Assembly (NCBI RefSeq): GCF_004359215.1
Contig: NC_090611.1
Location: 2,888,451-2,952,450, forward strand
Length of the DNA: 64,000 bases
DNA from: Bremia lactucae
Taxonomy: Eukaryota; Oomycota; Peronosporomycetes; Peronosporales; Peronosporaceae
Direction: 5' to 3'
Shown here: piece after piece, positions 1 to 10,994 of the stretch
Layout of the letters: the number at the start of each line of letters is the position of its first letter
Numbering within the stretch: the stretch's first letter is position 1
The notes under the pieces: generated by a model
What the model was told of the DNA's origin: nothing
Seen by the model: the letters and a program-made list of their open reading frames with translations, nothing else
The model's database searches: none
Translations under genes and position numbers: made by a program

Positions 1-1154
1 ATCGATGAGCTGCTGAGAACCCGTTCGTTCTCTGCAAAAATTACCGCTGACCGAATGTCGGTTACGTAATCGTCCTCTGTGACGAGTACGCAGATCTGCT
101 TGATTTAACCACCATGCAGATCTCTCAAGAACCGCTTAGGTTCTAGGGTTGGTAATTGTGTTATCTCCGAAGTTAACTTCGGAGGCGCATACAGATCAAG
201 AGTATAAGCGCCTACTCTTGAACTGCTATTAACCAAGGCATTTAATGTCTCGATTTCTTCCTGGGATTTATCCACAGGCTGCCGAGGGATTAATCCCTCG
301 GGATCTTGTAGTCTAGTTACTTCAACTATTTGAGAAGATTTATCCTCAAGTACGTGTGTGGGACCTTTTCCCTCAACGTCTTCCGAGTGTGATTGCGCTA
401 TCACAGTCGGGTCCTCTACGGTTGACTATCTACTCGACCTAGAATCATCGTGTTGTCCCTTTGGGGCAACCGTATACTCCTTGAATGTCGCCCGCTAGGC
501 ATACATTCATGTCTCAATCCACTCGACTTCTTCTTCGAGTAGTGGACCTTCAGAGCTGCCTGTGCATTAGCACAGCCGCCGGCAGCTGACTCCACAGTGT
601 GATTGGTAATCACACTGTGATCTTGTGCAGTTGTACTAACGACCGTACCACAAGTGAGGCCATCGCACTCACTCGTAGTACATCCACACGCTTGTGGACG
701 CTCCAAGACGTTCATCAGATGGCCATCTGATGAATAAGTGGCAGGTATCTTTACGGATCGATGCTGCCAGCTGATCCTTGGCTCGTATTTTCTGAGCCAA
801 GGTAAACCTAGGATGACATCAAATTTGTCATCCAAATCCAGTAAGATGAAATCATCATCGTACTGTAAATCTTTTAACGTGTAGTGAAATTTCACTACAC
901 GCTTCATTACTATTATCGATGCGCCTATCGCTAGACGCACCCGTCATCATCGTTGGAGGGATGTCGCGCTCAACATATTTGAGCCTACGACCCTCTAGTG
1001 GTCGGCGACGAATAAAGTCATTCGACGCTCTGCAGTCAACTAGGGCTCTACGTGACAAATCATTTGTCACTTTTAACTTCAAGGTGATGAGAGATACCTC
1101 ATCACCAGGTGCAGAGACACATAATGATTGTGTGTCTGGAGCAACTTTAGTCAA
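1..1154 (-). pseudogene. Gy-A copy 1: protease / start of reverse transcriptase, cut by window edge
   Basis: This is the retroviral-type protease and the linker to reverse transcriptase of a Ty3/gypsy element read on the minus strand; it continues past base 1. The protease stretch near 1000-1150 reads LVDCRASNDFIRR, where the intact relatives have LVDCGASNNFIRR, so the DxG catalytic turn is damaged (Gly to Arg). Near 780-830 is the family motif DKFDVILGLPWLRKYEP. The frame shifts near 860 and 415. It is nearly the same sequence as Gy-A copy 3 (51173-53082), which supports the reading. Non-functional as seen here. Confidence 0.85.
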
Positions 1155-1204
1155 GAGATTTGCAAATTCTCTTGAGGTTGCTGGATCAGTAGGGCGTTGC
1201 GCCC

Positions 1205-2222
1205 CTACTGACCCCGTCCATTTTTTGGCGGTCCGCCTCGCTGTTGCGATTTCGCAACAACGTCGGATCCGCGACCGTTGCCCTTTTTGGCATACGATCC
1301 AAAATTACGTTCAGTACCTTTTGGTGCTGGACGTGGGGCACTACACTCATGAGCGTAGTGTCCTAATTTTTGGCAGCGATGGCATTTCTGCAATCGCTTA
1401 TTGCTCGAAAAGCGAGGTCTCTCGCTTTCGACGTAAGAGAGGTCCATGGGTTCTGGACCTCCTAACTCGTGTCGTCTTGGAGGACGATACGATGACGAAC
1501 TAGCTTGAGCCTGTTTCAAGCTAAAGTCCTCCTGTTCCGCAACGGATATTGCTTCTTTAAGCGTATCCAATTCCAAGCTGAAAAGGTGGGTCTTTACGGG
1601 ACCATCCGTAAGACCTTGCATGAACACCGTAATCAACGTGTGTTCATGAAATGGATTGTTTGTAAAACAACTCGGTAAGAGTCGGATGTGCTGGGCATAT
1701 GCGTGAACATCACGCTTGCCTTGCTTGAGTTTCAGAAGAACTGAAATCAGCCCTAGTTGGTTCAAACGTCTGTTTGAGCCGGGCTTTAAACCCTCTAGCG
1801 ACCCAAAGACATATGGGTCGCGCAATTTAAGGCCCAATGCCCAAGTTTTGCCACGATCTGCCAAATTGATTGAGCGAATGCGACTTGCAATTGCTCGTCG
1901 ACGATGTGACGTGCCCTTGTGGCATCGTCCAACTCGACAAACAATCTCAAGAGGGACTCTTCTTCATCTTCTATAACTTAGAGGTGCCAATCTTTAGGGT
2001 TTCGGGACGACGCGTGTACGTCATCCCAGGTACAGGGGTCTGTACCTGTTGTAACCTCAACAGTTCTGCCTATTGAGAGCCTTGTTGATTCAGCAAGGCT
2101 ACCTTCTCCTTCATCTCGTCAAGTTCATGTTGTATGAACTTGGCGATGGCTGAATGGAGGGCATCTCTGTCCAAACCGGACAGCATGGCCAAGATGGCAT
2201 CGTTCCCTACGGTCGAACTCAT
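1205..2222 (-). pseudogene. Gy-A copy 1: gag with CCHC zinc knuckle
   Basis: Gag of the same minus-strand element. The start MSSTVGNDAILAML at 2222 is shared with copies 2 and 3 and is the likely true start. The zinc knuckle CHRCQKLGHYAHEC (C-x2-C-x4-H-x4-C) lies near 1340-1390. The frame breaks just after QQGSQ at about 2072, where copy 2 continues into QQAELLRLQQ, and again before 1864. It would form the particle core and bind RNA if intact; here it is broken. Confidence 0.85.
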
Positions 2223-2357
2223 TCGTTCAACCGCACTCCTTTCTATGTCCCCCGCAGCTTTCACGCGAAACGTGAAGCGTATTCCCACTATCATCTAACA
2301 TGTCCATGTTAGATGAAGGAAATGTGGTCCTTGGACGGACTACAAAGTGCTACGAGG

Positions 2358-2795
2358 TGTAACGGGCACAACGACTTGTACCGCTTCAGTACGAGTCCAC
2401 TTCGCACTGCTTTAGTTGCGAGTGGTGCCTTACGTCACTTCACATACACTAGTACGTGCAGAGGAAGACTTCTCTTCAAGACAACTAGCTTAAAGAGGGT
2501 AAATGAAAACTGTATTAAATAATTAAGTATCTTTTCTCTCTATCGGTAAATAATAACTTAATTATAAACTAATACTAAAATGCAATTGAAATCTTATCTG
2601 TTACTCTCTTTGTGTACGTTTACAGCTGATTAGTCTACGGGATAAATAGATATAATGGCCTATACCTGCTTATGGACAAGATTTTTGAACATTACTATAG
2701 AAAGTAATATCCTCCAAATATTATCTACCTTTTAGATAATATATTAATTAACAACATTTAAGTGTAATTTCATGTAACGATTAACCCCTATTCCA
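2358..2795 (-). repeat. Gy-A LTR (5' LTR of the minus-strand copy 1)
   Basis: Read on the minus strand it starts with a degraded TGTAACGGGGTGTATCG-type end near 2795 and ends in GTGCCCGTTACA at 2358. It matches the LTRs at 9640, 13323, 30703 and 54317. Directly inside it, at 2346-2357, is a mutated primer-binding site (TCGTAGCAC where the other copies have TGGTAGCAC). The outer end is inserted in a SET-domain coding sequence. Confidence 0.85.
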
Positions 2796-3620
2796 GCCGC
2801 TGGTTTTCCCTTATTATCATAACGCAGTCTGGAGGTAACGACATCTGAAATCAGCGGATCATCACAAAGACCCTTATCCCGGCACTTGTTACTTCCACGA
2901 TAACAGTAAAAGCGCTTGTCTGGACCATCTACGGCTGTCTTCTTGCCGGGTTCGATATCGCGGCTTGCAACAATAGCAAACTCCGGTCCAGATTCTTCGT
3001 TCAAATCTTGGATGCGGCAATTTGCATCACTCAAGTGGTTGGTGAAGCGTCCCATCCCTCCCATGGCGTCGGCTGCAAGAAATATCGTGAAGATTTTGAT
3101 GTCCTTTAGTTTAGCTGAACAGTTTATCGCTTATAGGGATCCTCCAAACAAAGTTTGCCAATATATGGGCAGACGACCGAATTTTTTCGAATTCAACGTT
3201 GAGTAAAGAGGCAGATTTGCCTCTTAAGAACACGTAGCTCATTTTCGCGAATTTCTGTCGTTCTTCTACTACAAGTAGTCGATGCTTGGCTACACGTGGA
3301 AGCCCTGCATACCAGACTTTCCTTATTTTTTGACAGTTCCCTTCGGTACAAAACTTACTACATCCACGAGCAGTCTAAACGTCATCTACCTCAAATTAAT
3401 TTGTGCGATTAAAGGGCATTTCCCTGTACTTTTTCACATTGCGAGGCCACTGTACAACTGTCCCATCAGGAAATCTACGTAATTTATCGGAGGTTAGTGC
3501 GATGCTTCGTTCTGCTGGTACTTTTTGGTCTTCAAACTGCTACAGCACTACATCTGGAAATTTGCCGTACGTATTGTCCACTCAGTCACCAGCTTGGCGT
3601 ACTTCTCTCATGTGCGCGTT
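2796..3620 (-). pseudogene. SET-domain protein gene remnant interrupted by an LTR
   Basis: The minus strand at 2796-3072 encodes the end of a SET domain: ADAMGGMGRFTNHLSDANC resembles the RFxNHSxxPNC signature, followed by VASRDIEPGK, like the I-x-P-G-E segment near the SET C-terminus, and RFYCYRGSNKCRD, like a post-SET cysteine cluster. A plausible splice acceptor TTTCTTGCAG sits at 3073-3082. Upstream at 3100-3600 are open stretches such as DKLRRFPDGTVVQWPRN in other frames, probably earlier exons or decayed coding sequence. SET proteins are lysine methyltransferases; the NHS motif is altered here (NHL). The 3' part is lost because a Gy-A LTR begins at 2795. Exon limits upstream of 3072 are guesses. 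Confidence 0.5.
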
Positions 3621-4817
3621 TACGGGATTTAGCTGGATTCGGCTCTCGAAAATGAGTTTACGAGCATAATAACTCTTTTGAATGTCGCGACTGCTCGGCA
3701 AGCGGAAAATTTCTTCCCCACTGGCGATCTGTATGATCTTAATTGTACATCTTTGGTTTTGGATTCTTGTCTTGTCTTGTCTTGGTCACGGGCTGGAGTC
3801 GTCACTTGTCTTGAAGGGTGGGTATTTGCGAATGCTCGCAAGCTTGTTTCTGATTTTAATTAGGGCAAGGCCTTCCAATTCAGGTATTCTATTTTAGTAA
3901 TTATATCGCTTTACTTTTAGTATCATTCTTATACTTAATAAGATTAATGAAATGTATTAAACCATGCTAATATTCACCGTTATCGAAAATAATACTATTG
4001 GACGGAAATTATTTTAAGCCAAACTATTAAATCCGCGGAAATTGCATTAAAACGATGTTACAACATCAAGCTAATCTACTCGCTCGATGCCGTTGCACAT
4101 CTTTTCGCTTATAAATGCTCATTCTTGTGTATAATTGCGTATCTGATCCAGGGTCACATCGATTAACCCTAAATTAGCAGCACTTCTACCAGAATTCCTC
4201 CGTAAAATTATAAATCCTTAAATTCGCAAGAAAATCGATAAAAGCCCTCTGGATCATTATTAATCGAGCTTGCGAAATGGTACATTTTCTTCTTTTAGAT
4301 ATTTTTTTCCAAGACGCACCTTCGATGATGTCCACTGTGCATTGCGCCACTCGATCAATCACATCATAATTTATACAAATTTATTCGAAGCGGCAGATGT
4401 GGAACGAAGGAGGTACGGGCGCTAAATTTTAACTGAAATGTGCTGCAAAATGCTGACGTCATGCTTCTAGCGTTAGCTATCGTCAAGTTGAAACCCGTGA
4501 GGTATAAGCTTATAGCCATGTGAAAAACATAATACATGAAACGATTTTTTCAAAATGGTAAGCAGCAACAGTAAACAAATAGATGACGCAACAAGTCAAC
4601 GACCACTGCATGAGTACATGATGTCGTCGCACTTTTCTTCGTATATTGGACAAATATGCGCTGCAACAATCTAATTTCAGCCACGGGAGAGACGTCGCAA
4701 ACTTATACGCAGCGCTTGTCGCTATATCACGAGTCCTCGAGGCAATACTGAAAAGGTTAAAGTTAGCATATCCACTAAACTCTGGACGGGGTCCTGTGAG
4801 AAAATATTTCATCTAGC
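3621..4817. other. Intergenic, no gene recognised
   Basis: AT-rich single-copy-looking sequence between the SET remnant and the CK2 beta gene. Short open frames on both strands (for example minus 4510-4812, directly 3' of the CK2 beta stop) show no recognisable motif and are more likely 3' UTR and spacer. A repeated CTTGT run lies near 3765-3785. Confidence 0.5.
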
Positions 4818-5773
4818 CTATTGTTCGCCATTTGGTCGGCCTTTCATACGGTCAATCAAAGTCATGACTTCTCGATACTTTTCCCGCTCGCGGACAGACG
4901 AAATCTTCTTTTTTCCTGTGTAATATTCGCTGGAGCTGTGAATCTTGTAGCCATACACGCGCGGAACGTACGTTTGCGTAGGAGGCGGCATTACGAGTTG
5001 GGGATGCGTCATTAGGAACACATGCGGAAATGTCGCGCCAAAGTACGCACCATCAATCTCTGCCACAAGAAATTGCAATAAAACGCAATTAGCATCAGCT
5101 TTTACACACATAATTTAATTACAAACGTACGCCCCGCTCGCTGCGACTTAGGGAAAAATATATCTCGACACTTTGGACAAAAAACGTTGACAGTTGTGTG
5201 TCTGGGCACGTCCGATTGCCCAACTGGAAGAACGGGTTGTCCCTGACAATACACGCGATGACAGCGTCCAAAGGCTACGTTTTGGTACTTGTCTAACATG
5301 GCACCCATGCCTTTCGTGGTCAAAATATAGCGTGCGTGGATTAGTCCATAAAGCATTTCGGCCGCAGATTCAATCATCTCCTGCTGGATTTGGGTGAGGC
5401 TGCTGTCGTTAGGTGTATCAATGTCCAGAATAATGTCTAACGCGTAATCGTAGTACGGAACGATATTTCCAAGACCAGTAAGATTAAAATCGTCCTCAAT
5501 GTAGTCTTCGTCCACCTCACACAAAAAGCTGTTTTCTCTTAAAGAGCAAAACCATGCAACCCAGCTCGTCTCTTCCTCTCCACTGCCCTCTACATCGTTG
5601 TCTTCGTCATCGTCATCGTCAAATGCACTTGAATCTTCCTCATCTTCTTCGTCTTCTGAGATGCTGACGGATGCAAGTGCTGCCTCCGAGACACGAAGAT
5701 CGTCTATGTGCCCAAATATGCGTTCTAGCTCAGCCTCCCCGGCTGCCTGGCCGCTCTTTCCCAGCTGGCTCAT
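4818..5773 (-). CDS. CSNK2B: Casein kinase 2 regulatory (beta) subunit
   Basis: Regulatory subunit of the CK2 holoenzyme, a constitutive Ser/Thr kinase; the beta dimer holds two catalytic subunits. Two exons: 5773-5131 and 5059-4818, with a 71-bp intron (GTACGT donor, GCAG acceptor), joining to a 294-residue protein. Residues 1-69 are an acidic extension (runs of D/E near 40-68) not present in the ~215-residue animal subunit. The conserved core starts at about residue 70 with [20 protein letters not shown] and contains [14 protein letters not shown]. The zinc finger is complete: C171, C176, C199, C202. The exon junction falls exactly in the conserved IDGAYFG segment, which confirms the splice. 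Start chosen at the first Met of the frame. No in-frame damage. Confidence 0.95.
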
Positions 5774-6179
5774 CGCAAGCTCTCAGCCTTGATTTATGAG
5801 GCCTGTAGACAGCGTCAAAGTGCTGTAAGCACTGCGATAGGTTTACCACTAACTTGTCGCGATTTTTGTGCTGATTAAAGAAGAAGCGACAAATTACGGT
5901 CCCTGTGTATCGCTGTTACGCTTTTATTTTGTATAATATCTTTTTATGTTCGTAGATAATATGTAATTGGATTATAGCGTTTGTAGAGTGAAATTTATTA
6001 ACGGAACCGGTATCGCCACACTCAGAGAAACATTTCGGTAGCTCCATTCAGCGTTGCTATAACAAAGTTTTCACGCAGCGTTTCGAGATTGAACAGTTTC
6101 GTCCAAACTTTACTTTACTAATGCTCGGAAATAGCATTTTCCCTAAAACGGCAAACAAGCATGGCGAATATGATTGTAA
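5774..6179. other. Upstream region of CK2 beta, no gene
   Basis: About 400 bases between the CK2 beta start and the first retroelement fragment; it must hold the promoter of the minus-strand kinase gene. I see no clear core promoter motif and no coding sequence. Confidence 0.4.
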
Positions 6180-6352
6180 AACTAGGCGCCTTTCGCTAGG
6201 GCTGATAACAATTCTAGCCAACCTACACTGATAACAATGAAGGTGAAGTGCCTCGATTACTTCACGTTACAAGTAGCTAAGAAGTCTTAGGTACTAGAGG
6301 TAAATACTAAGCTTTAGTTTAGGAAAAAAAGTAAAGCTGTATTAATATAGAG
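6180..6352 (-). repeat. Gy-C LTR fragment
   Basis: Diverged copy of the Gy-C LTR end seen at 15528 and 60947: the block GGTGAAGTGCCTCG followed by a shared AAAGTAAAGCTGTATTAATAT stretch. It stops where the Gy-B LTR begins at 6353, so the Gy-B element or a deletion cut it. Confidence 0.6.
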
Positions 6353-7040
6353 TGTAGGCGGGCACGTCTTAATGCGACCACGCACTACTTAAGCACACCC
6401 TTGTACAGCGAGGAAGCGATTTGACCGTCTACTCTCGCGTGCAGTGAGGTTGTTGTGGTGGGCGCCTTAGCGACCTCATTCAATGCAGTAAGTACTCTTT
6501 TAGGCGGGCATGTCGTAATGCGGCACGCTCTACTTAGACACACACCCTAGCACAGCGAGGAAGCGGTTAGACCATCTTCTCTTGCGTGCAAGGAGGTAGT
6601 TGTAGTGGGCGCCTTAACGACATCACCCAACGCACTAAGTACACTAGTAAAGTGTCGTCACGGGAGCGGAAATCCAGCTCCTCGTGCGCACTTACCAAGT
6701 TGAAAGTAGTTTTCAGACTGATTTATTTTAATTGCATTAAATATAAATGCCTGTTTTTACCAATCAAAAATATCATCTCTACAGATAACACTAATATGTA
6801 TTGCGAGCGTATCTTTCTAGATACCTCGCGTAACGGATGACGCTAGCCGTCATCCCTCCTAATGTGAATACACCTATGTGCATCACATACACAAGAAATT
6901 TTTTCACAAATGTAAACCACACCCGAGTGATGGGTCCAATGGGTCCAATTACATTACTTAACTAATTGAACATCCCCTAAAGTACACAAAGTGTATTTAA
7001 CGAAAATTGTGAAACTTAAGGGCAACTTTAGCCCGTTACA
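6353..7040 (-). repeat. Gy-B LTR with internal duplication
   Basis: Minus-strand orientation TGTAACGGGCTAAAGTTGCC ... GACGTGCCCGCCTACA. Its end segment (GGCGGGCACGTCTTAATGCG on plus at 6357) is repeated at about 6504, making this LTR about 150 bp longer than the copies at 17286 and 29915. Confidence 0.8.
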
Positions 7041-7162
7041 CCCCCCCTTATTTACATTTTGAAATTTGTCAAAGAGGAAGGAGGAACTGCGAGCTTCTTC
7101 ACGCGCCGCCTAGTTTCTCTCAGTCGCTCTAGCGACCTGTGTTCACATGTATGGTGCCAAAG

Positions 7163-8310
7163 ATGCCACCTAAAAGGGGCAATGTTGGTGGGTCGTCTGC
7201 GAAGACACCCACTCAACCACGCGCAAAGCGCACGCGCCGCGTTGACACGCTGCCATCGCCTAGTGCCACAGTTACAACGTCGACAGCCGCTGCTGCTGTC
7301 GCATTAACTAGGCTTGAAATCCATCCCACTTTAGCAGTCGAGATGTCAATCCAACGCTCATTGTCGACTACAACGAGTGGACACCGTTGCCATCGCCTCA
7401 TAGTAGTATACGGACAACGAGCTAATGAGGAAGGATGATGGCGCTATATTGCCCATCGAAACTTCACTCATTGCTCCTAACATGGAGAAAACAGAGTTTT
7501 CCAATGCTGTCTCGTCGTCTGCGCTGGCTAGCGCTGCGACCATTAATGAGAGCGCTGCCCACAAAGGCGCAGCCGTTTCTCCGTTGAGTAAAGTCATAAC
7601 ATCTATTGCTCAAACCATTATTCACAATGGTTCTGACATCGATGATTCTGAATGTAAGGCACATGAGCGTGCTCAGCCGGTGTCGTTTCGAATGTGGCTA
7701 TGTGATGGGTGGCATATTACTTATGCTCCGCCTCGTGCCAACGGGCCGAGAGCATCGCTTCTAGAGCGTGCTATCGTAGACGCACATAATTACTATGGCG
7801 TTTATGATACATGTGTTGAAAGGCAAGCTTCAAGTTAACGTACCAAGAAAGTGATACTAGTATCAGTTTTTGATATCATCTTTGCGCCGAGCAACTGTGG
7901 AAGTTTCATTTTATGTTTTCCGCTGCGGAAGGATTTGATAGCTAGCCAGGAGATAACGAGACGAATAACACTCTCTATTTTGCATTTAATTGTGTGTCCT
8001 CTGTCTCTACCTTTGTGTATTGACTTCTAACAACATGGAGGTCTCAGGGGGGGGAAAACGCTTGGACGTATTTCCCCGATTCCGGTCGTGTTGCGTTCAA
8101 ATGAACGCCCGACCAATACGAGGCGGAATTCACGCGCTGCATTTATCCGAATTACGATACGATGAAACAGCGGTCACAGCAAATTAATTTCGCCCGCTTG
8201 CGTGTGAAAGAAATCATTGGCGGTACTGTTCCCCCTGTTTCTTCTCACAACGCTACTTCTGCTAGTTCATTTGATTCTAGTTCATTTGAGACTAGCGAAG
8301 AGGCCTCAGA
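7163..8310 (+). pseudogene. Gy-B antisense ORF (aORF-B), copy in the deletion derivative
   Basis: Open frame on the plus strand, opposite to the element. It starts MPPKRGNVGGSSAKTPTQ just inside the polypurine tract and has a basic patch (RAKRTRR) that could be a nuclear signal. It then shifts frame into a Ser/Ala-rich part with PVSFRMWLCDGWHITYAP (7425-7838), and further on QQINFARLRVKEIIGGTVP (8162-8230) and a Ser/Glu-rich segment. The same order and words recur at 29781-28749. I do not recognise the family. Broken by at least two frameshifts. Confidence 0.6.
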
Positions 8311-8312
8311 GG

Positions 8313-8731
8313 GTGTTGGTGGGCGCATAAGCGACCTCACCCAACGAGCTATAAGCCTTAGCTTTATTGACGTTACGAAAGCGGTAATCCGGCTCCACGT
8401 GCGCACTTGTGGACTAGGAAGTAGTTTCCAGACTGTTTTATATTTAATCGTATTCACTATAAATTACTATATAAACGATCCTAAAATGTCATCTCTGTAG
8501 ATAAACACTGATATGTATTGCGACCGCATCTTTCTAAATACCTCGCGTAACGGATGACGCTAGCCGTCATCGCCGCTAATGTGAATGCCCTCTGGAAAAT
8601 CAGATACACAAGGTTGGATCACAATGTGAACCACACTTAAGTGGTAAATACAATTACATCACTTAAGTAATTGCCACCCTCGTTAAGTGTACGGGGATTG
8701 TGTAACGTTAGGGCAACTTTGACTGTGCCAC
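8313..8731 (-). repeat. Gy-B LTR, truncated at its 3' end
   Basis: The plus strand shows the shared block GACGCTAGCCGTCATC and the end AGGGCAACTTTGAC. Compared with 17286-17840 it lacks the first ~120 bases of the plus-strand order and joins the aORF region directly. Confidence 0.75.
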
Positions 8732-9639
8732 ATCTTGCAGACGATCCTCAAATAATGATACAACGGTTGCATCGTTGTTCTCTACCGTTTAACTTAAGAT
8801 TATTTAACTCGTGCGACCTTCCACCAGTCGCCTAACGCAATTAAGCTTTATCAAAAGTGTAGCACTCGACGATCTCAATGACATTCTCACCAGTCTTTAT
8901 AAGTGTGTGCACCCACTGACTTTTTCCTGCAAGTGTCTAACCTATCACATAACAGCAAATCTGCGTCCGACGCAGAGATTTTGTATCAAAATAAATCGAT
9001 GACGGATTTAAACCCCTCAATGCACCACCGAGTACTATGTCTATCTAGAATTTTCAATTTGAGCTGTGGTTTTGACGCCAAGTTGAGGATTTGGTTGGGG
9101 GCGGTGACATGTAGTGATTTTTGAGTGTAATTTCTTTGTTGAATAACCATCTTATTATTCAACAAATAATAACATATATTGAGAAGCCTTTATGCGGCCT
9201 TTCGAGTTTCAATAGCTCAAAAGGCCTGCACAAAGGCTTTTTAATGTGAAGTCCAGTTACCAAGAAGTTGCCCCCCATACGCTACTCTCATCAATATAGA
9301 GGTAAATTACTAAATAAGAGTATGTGGCTGAACCGGCTTTCTAATATGATTTAGGGTGGTGGTGGTATGTGTGGCGATATCAAAAGAGGTGTAAGGCGAT
9401 ACCGGTCCCCTTAATTTATTGTTATTTAATTGAAATCGGTAATCTTCCACAGGTTCTGGTTAAATTCCCTCAGTTCGATAAAACTTCACATGATCGACTA
9501 GATTCCAAGCTGACAGACCATCTTTAAGCTGGCTCGTTTATGTCTGGTCGTTACTAATTTCTCTTCACAATTTGCTTCGTCACCATGACAATGAACGCCC
9601 TCATTCCTCCGCAAGAAATGGCTCACAGCACCTTGGAGG
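8732..9639. other. Non-coding stretch with hairpins, no intact gene
   Basis: No gene recognised. It contains two neighbouring hairpins (9136-9238). At 9430-9490 (minus) is a short coding-like segment, KFYRTEGI, that resembles CQFYQTKGILP at 39320-39350. Just before the Gy-A LTR is a short open start MTMNALIPPQEMAHSTLE (from about 9583), which the LTR interrupts; whether it was a real exon is unclear. Confidence 0.4.
9136..9238. repeat. Two adjacent inverted-repeat hairpins
   Basis: First hairpin: TTGTTGAATAA at 9136-9146 against TTATTCAACAA at 9155-9165, perfect 11-bp arms. Second: 9185-9206 against 9216-9238, imperfect arms of 22-23 bp beginning AGCCTTT and ending AAAGGCT. They could fold as stem-loops in RNA or mark the end of a small transposon; nothing else supports either. 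Confidence 0.6.
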
Positions 9640-10124
9640 TGTAACGGGGTGTATCGTTACAAGAAATTAACACTTAAACATATTCTTTGCGTACAATTAA
9701 ATGTAAGCTATTAAGCGGTTGGGGTTGCAAAACCGCCGATTTGCTGCATATAAGTAAATTGAGAGACTTCAAAGGTTGTTAATAAATATATTATCTAAAA
9801 GGTAGATTATATTTGGAGGATATTATTTTAAATAGTAATGTTCAGAAATCTTATCCATAAATAGGTATAGGTTATTATATCTATTTATCCCGCAGACTAA
9901 TCAACTGTAGATGGAAACAAAAGAGAGAGACATATAAGATTAGATAAGATTTCAATTGCATGTTTAGCATTAGTTTATAATTTAAATTAGAGTTAACAGA
10001 TAAAAGAAGAGATACTTAATTATATTAATACATGTACGTGAAATAACGTAAGGCACCACTCGCAACTGAAACAGTGCGAAGTGGACTTGTACTGAAGCAG
10101 TACAAGTCGTAGTGCCCCGTTACA
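9640..10124 (+). repeat. Gy-A 5' LTR with insertion and deletion
   Basis: Starts TGTAACGGGGTGTATCGTTA and ends GTGCCCCGTTACA. Compared with the 3' LTR at 13323 it has an extra ~95 bases (about 9675-9770) and lacks a ~65-base part that ends in GAAGTCTTCCTCTGCACG. The two LTRs of one element are identical at insertion, so this copy is not young, or the two ends come from different insertions. Confidence 0.85.
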
Positions 10125-10126
10125 CT

Positions 10127-10135
10127 TGGTAGCAC
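10127..10135 (+). other. Primer-binding site (TGGTAGCAC)
   Basis: Two bases after the LTR end. The same nonamer follows the LTR in Gy-A (54306-54314, minus), Gy-B (17275-17283, minus) and Gy-D (39892-39900), so these families prime from a tRNA ending in GTGCTACCA. Confidence 0.75.
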
Positions 10136-10251
10136 TTTGTAGTCCGTCCAAGGACCACATTTCCTTCATCAGATGATAGTGGGAATACGCATCACGTTTC
10201 GCGTTAAACTACTCCTTTCTAAGTGACATAGAAAGGAATGCGGTCGAACGA

Positions 10252-10994
10252 ATGAGTTCGACCGTAGGAAACGATGCAATCTTGGCAATGCTGTCCAATT
10301 TGGACAAAGATGCCCTCTATTCAGCCATCGCCAAGTTCATACAAGATGAACTTGACGAGATGAACGAGAAGGTAGCCTTGCTGAATCAGCAAGGCTCTCA
10401 ACAGGCAGAACTGTTGAGGTTACAACAGGTACAGACCCCTGTAGCCGGGATGACGCACAGCGTCGTCCCGAAACCTTAAAGATTGCCATCTCTAAGTATA
10501 CAGGAGTCGAAGAAGACTCCCTCTTAAGATGGTTTGTCGAGTTGGACGATGCCACAAGGGCACGTCACATCGTCGACGAGCAAATGCAAGTCGCATTCGC
10601 TCAATCAAATTTGGAGGTCGTGCCAAAACTTGGGCATTGGGCCTTTAGTTGCGCGACCCATACGTCTTTGGGTCGCTAGAGGCTTTTAAAGCCCGGCTCA
10701 AATAGATGTTTCAACCGCCAAGGGCTGAGTTCAGAGCACGTTCAGAGCTTCTGAAAGTCAAGCAAGGCAAGCGTGATGTTCACACATATGCCCAGCACAT
10801 TTTCTCTTAGCGAGTTGTATAACAAATAACCCAGTCCATGAACACACGTTGATTACGGTGTTCATGCAAGGTCTTACGGATGGTCCCGTAAAGACCCACC
10901 TGTTCTGCTTGGAACTGGATACGCTTGAAGAAGCAATATCCGTTGCGGAACAGGAGGACTTTAGCTTGAGACAGGCTCAAGCTAGTTCGTCATC
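10252..10994 (+). pseudogene. Gy-A copy 2: gag
   Basis: Starts MSSTVGNDAILAML at 10252 and stops at 10479 after TPVAGMTHSVVPKP by frameshift. The rest of the capsid region resumes in other frames and is clear again from 10849: MITVFMQGLTDGPVKTHLF and SVAEQEDFSLRQAQASS, the conserved retrotransposon gag end. It runs into the N gap, so the zinc knuckle is not visible. Confidence 0.8.

Larger units (their letters stand above)
6353..8731 (-). mobile_element. Gy-B deletion derivative: LTR - aORF - LTR only
   Basis: Read on the minus strand: a partial 5' LTR (8731-8313), then directly the 3' internal region with the antisense frame (7163-8310 on plus), a polypurine tract (CCCCCCC at 7041-7047 on plus) and a 3' LTR (7040-6353). 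The primer-binding site, gag and pol are absent; the left LTR joins the internal part at about 8312. It therefore cannot move alone. No target-site duplication is seen. Confidence 0.75.

Noticed and set aside
4510..4812. 100-residue minus-strand frame downstream of CK2 beta
   Set aside because: No motif and no homologous copy in the window; lies where the CK2 beta 3' UTR is expected.
5194..5792. Frames on the plus strand across CK2 beta (Ser-rich)
   Set aside because: They mirror the acidic and conserved codons of the kinase subunit on the other strand.
9583..9639. Short start MTMNALIPPQEMAHSTLE as an exon disrupted by Gy-A
   Set aside because: Joining it to 13775 gives a stop within a few codons, and no homologue is recognised; left as a remark only.
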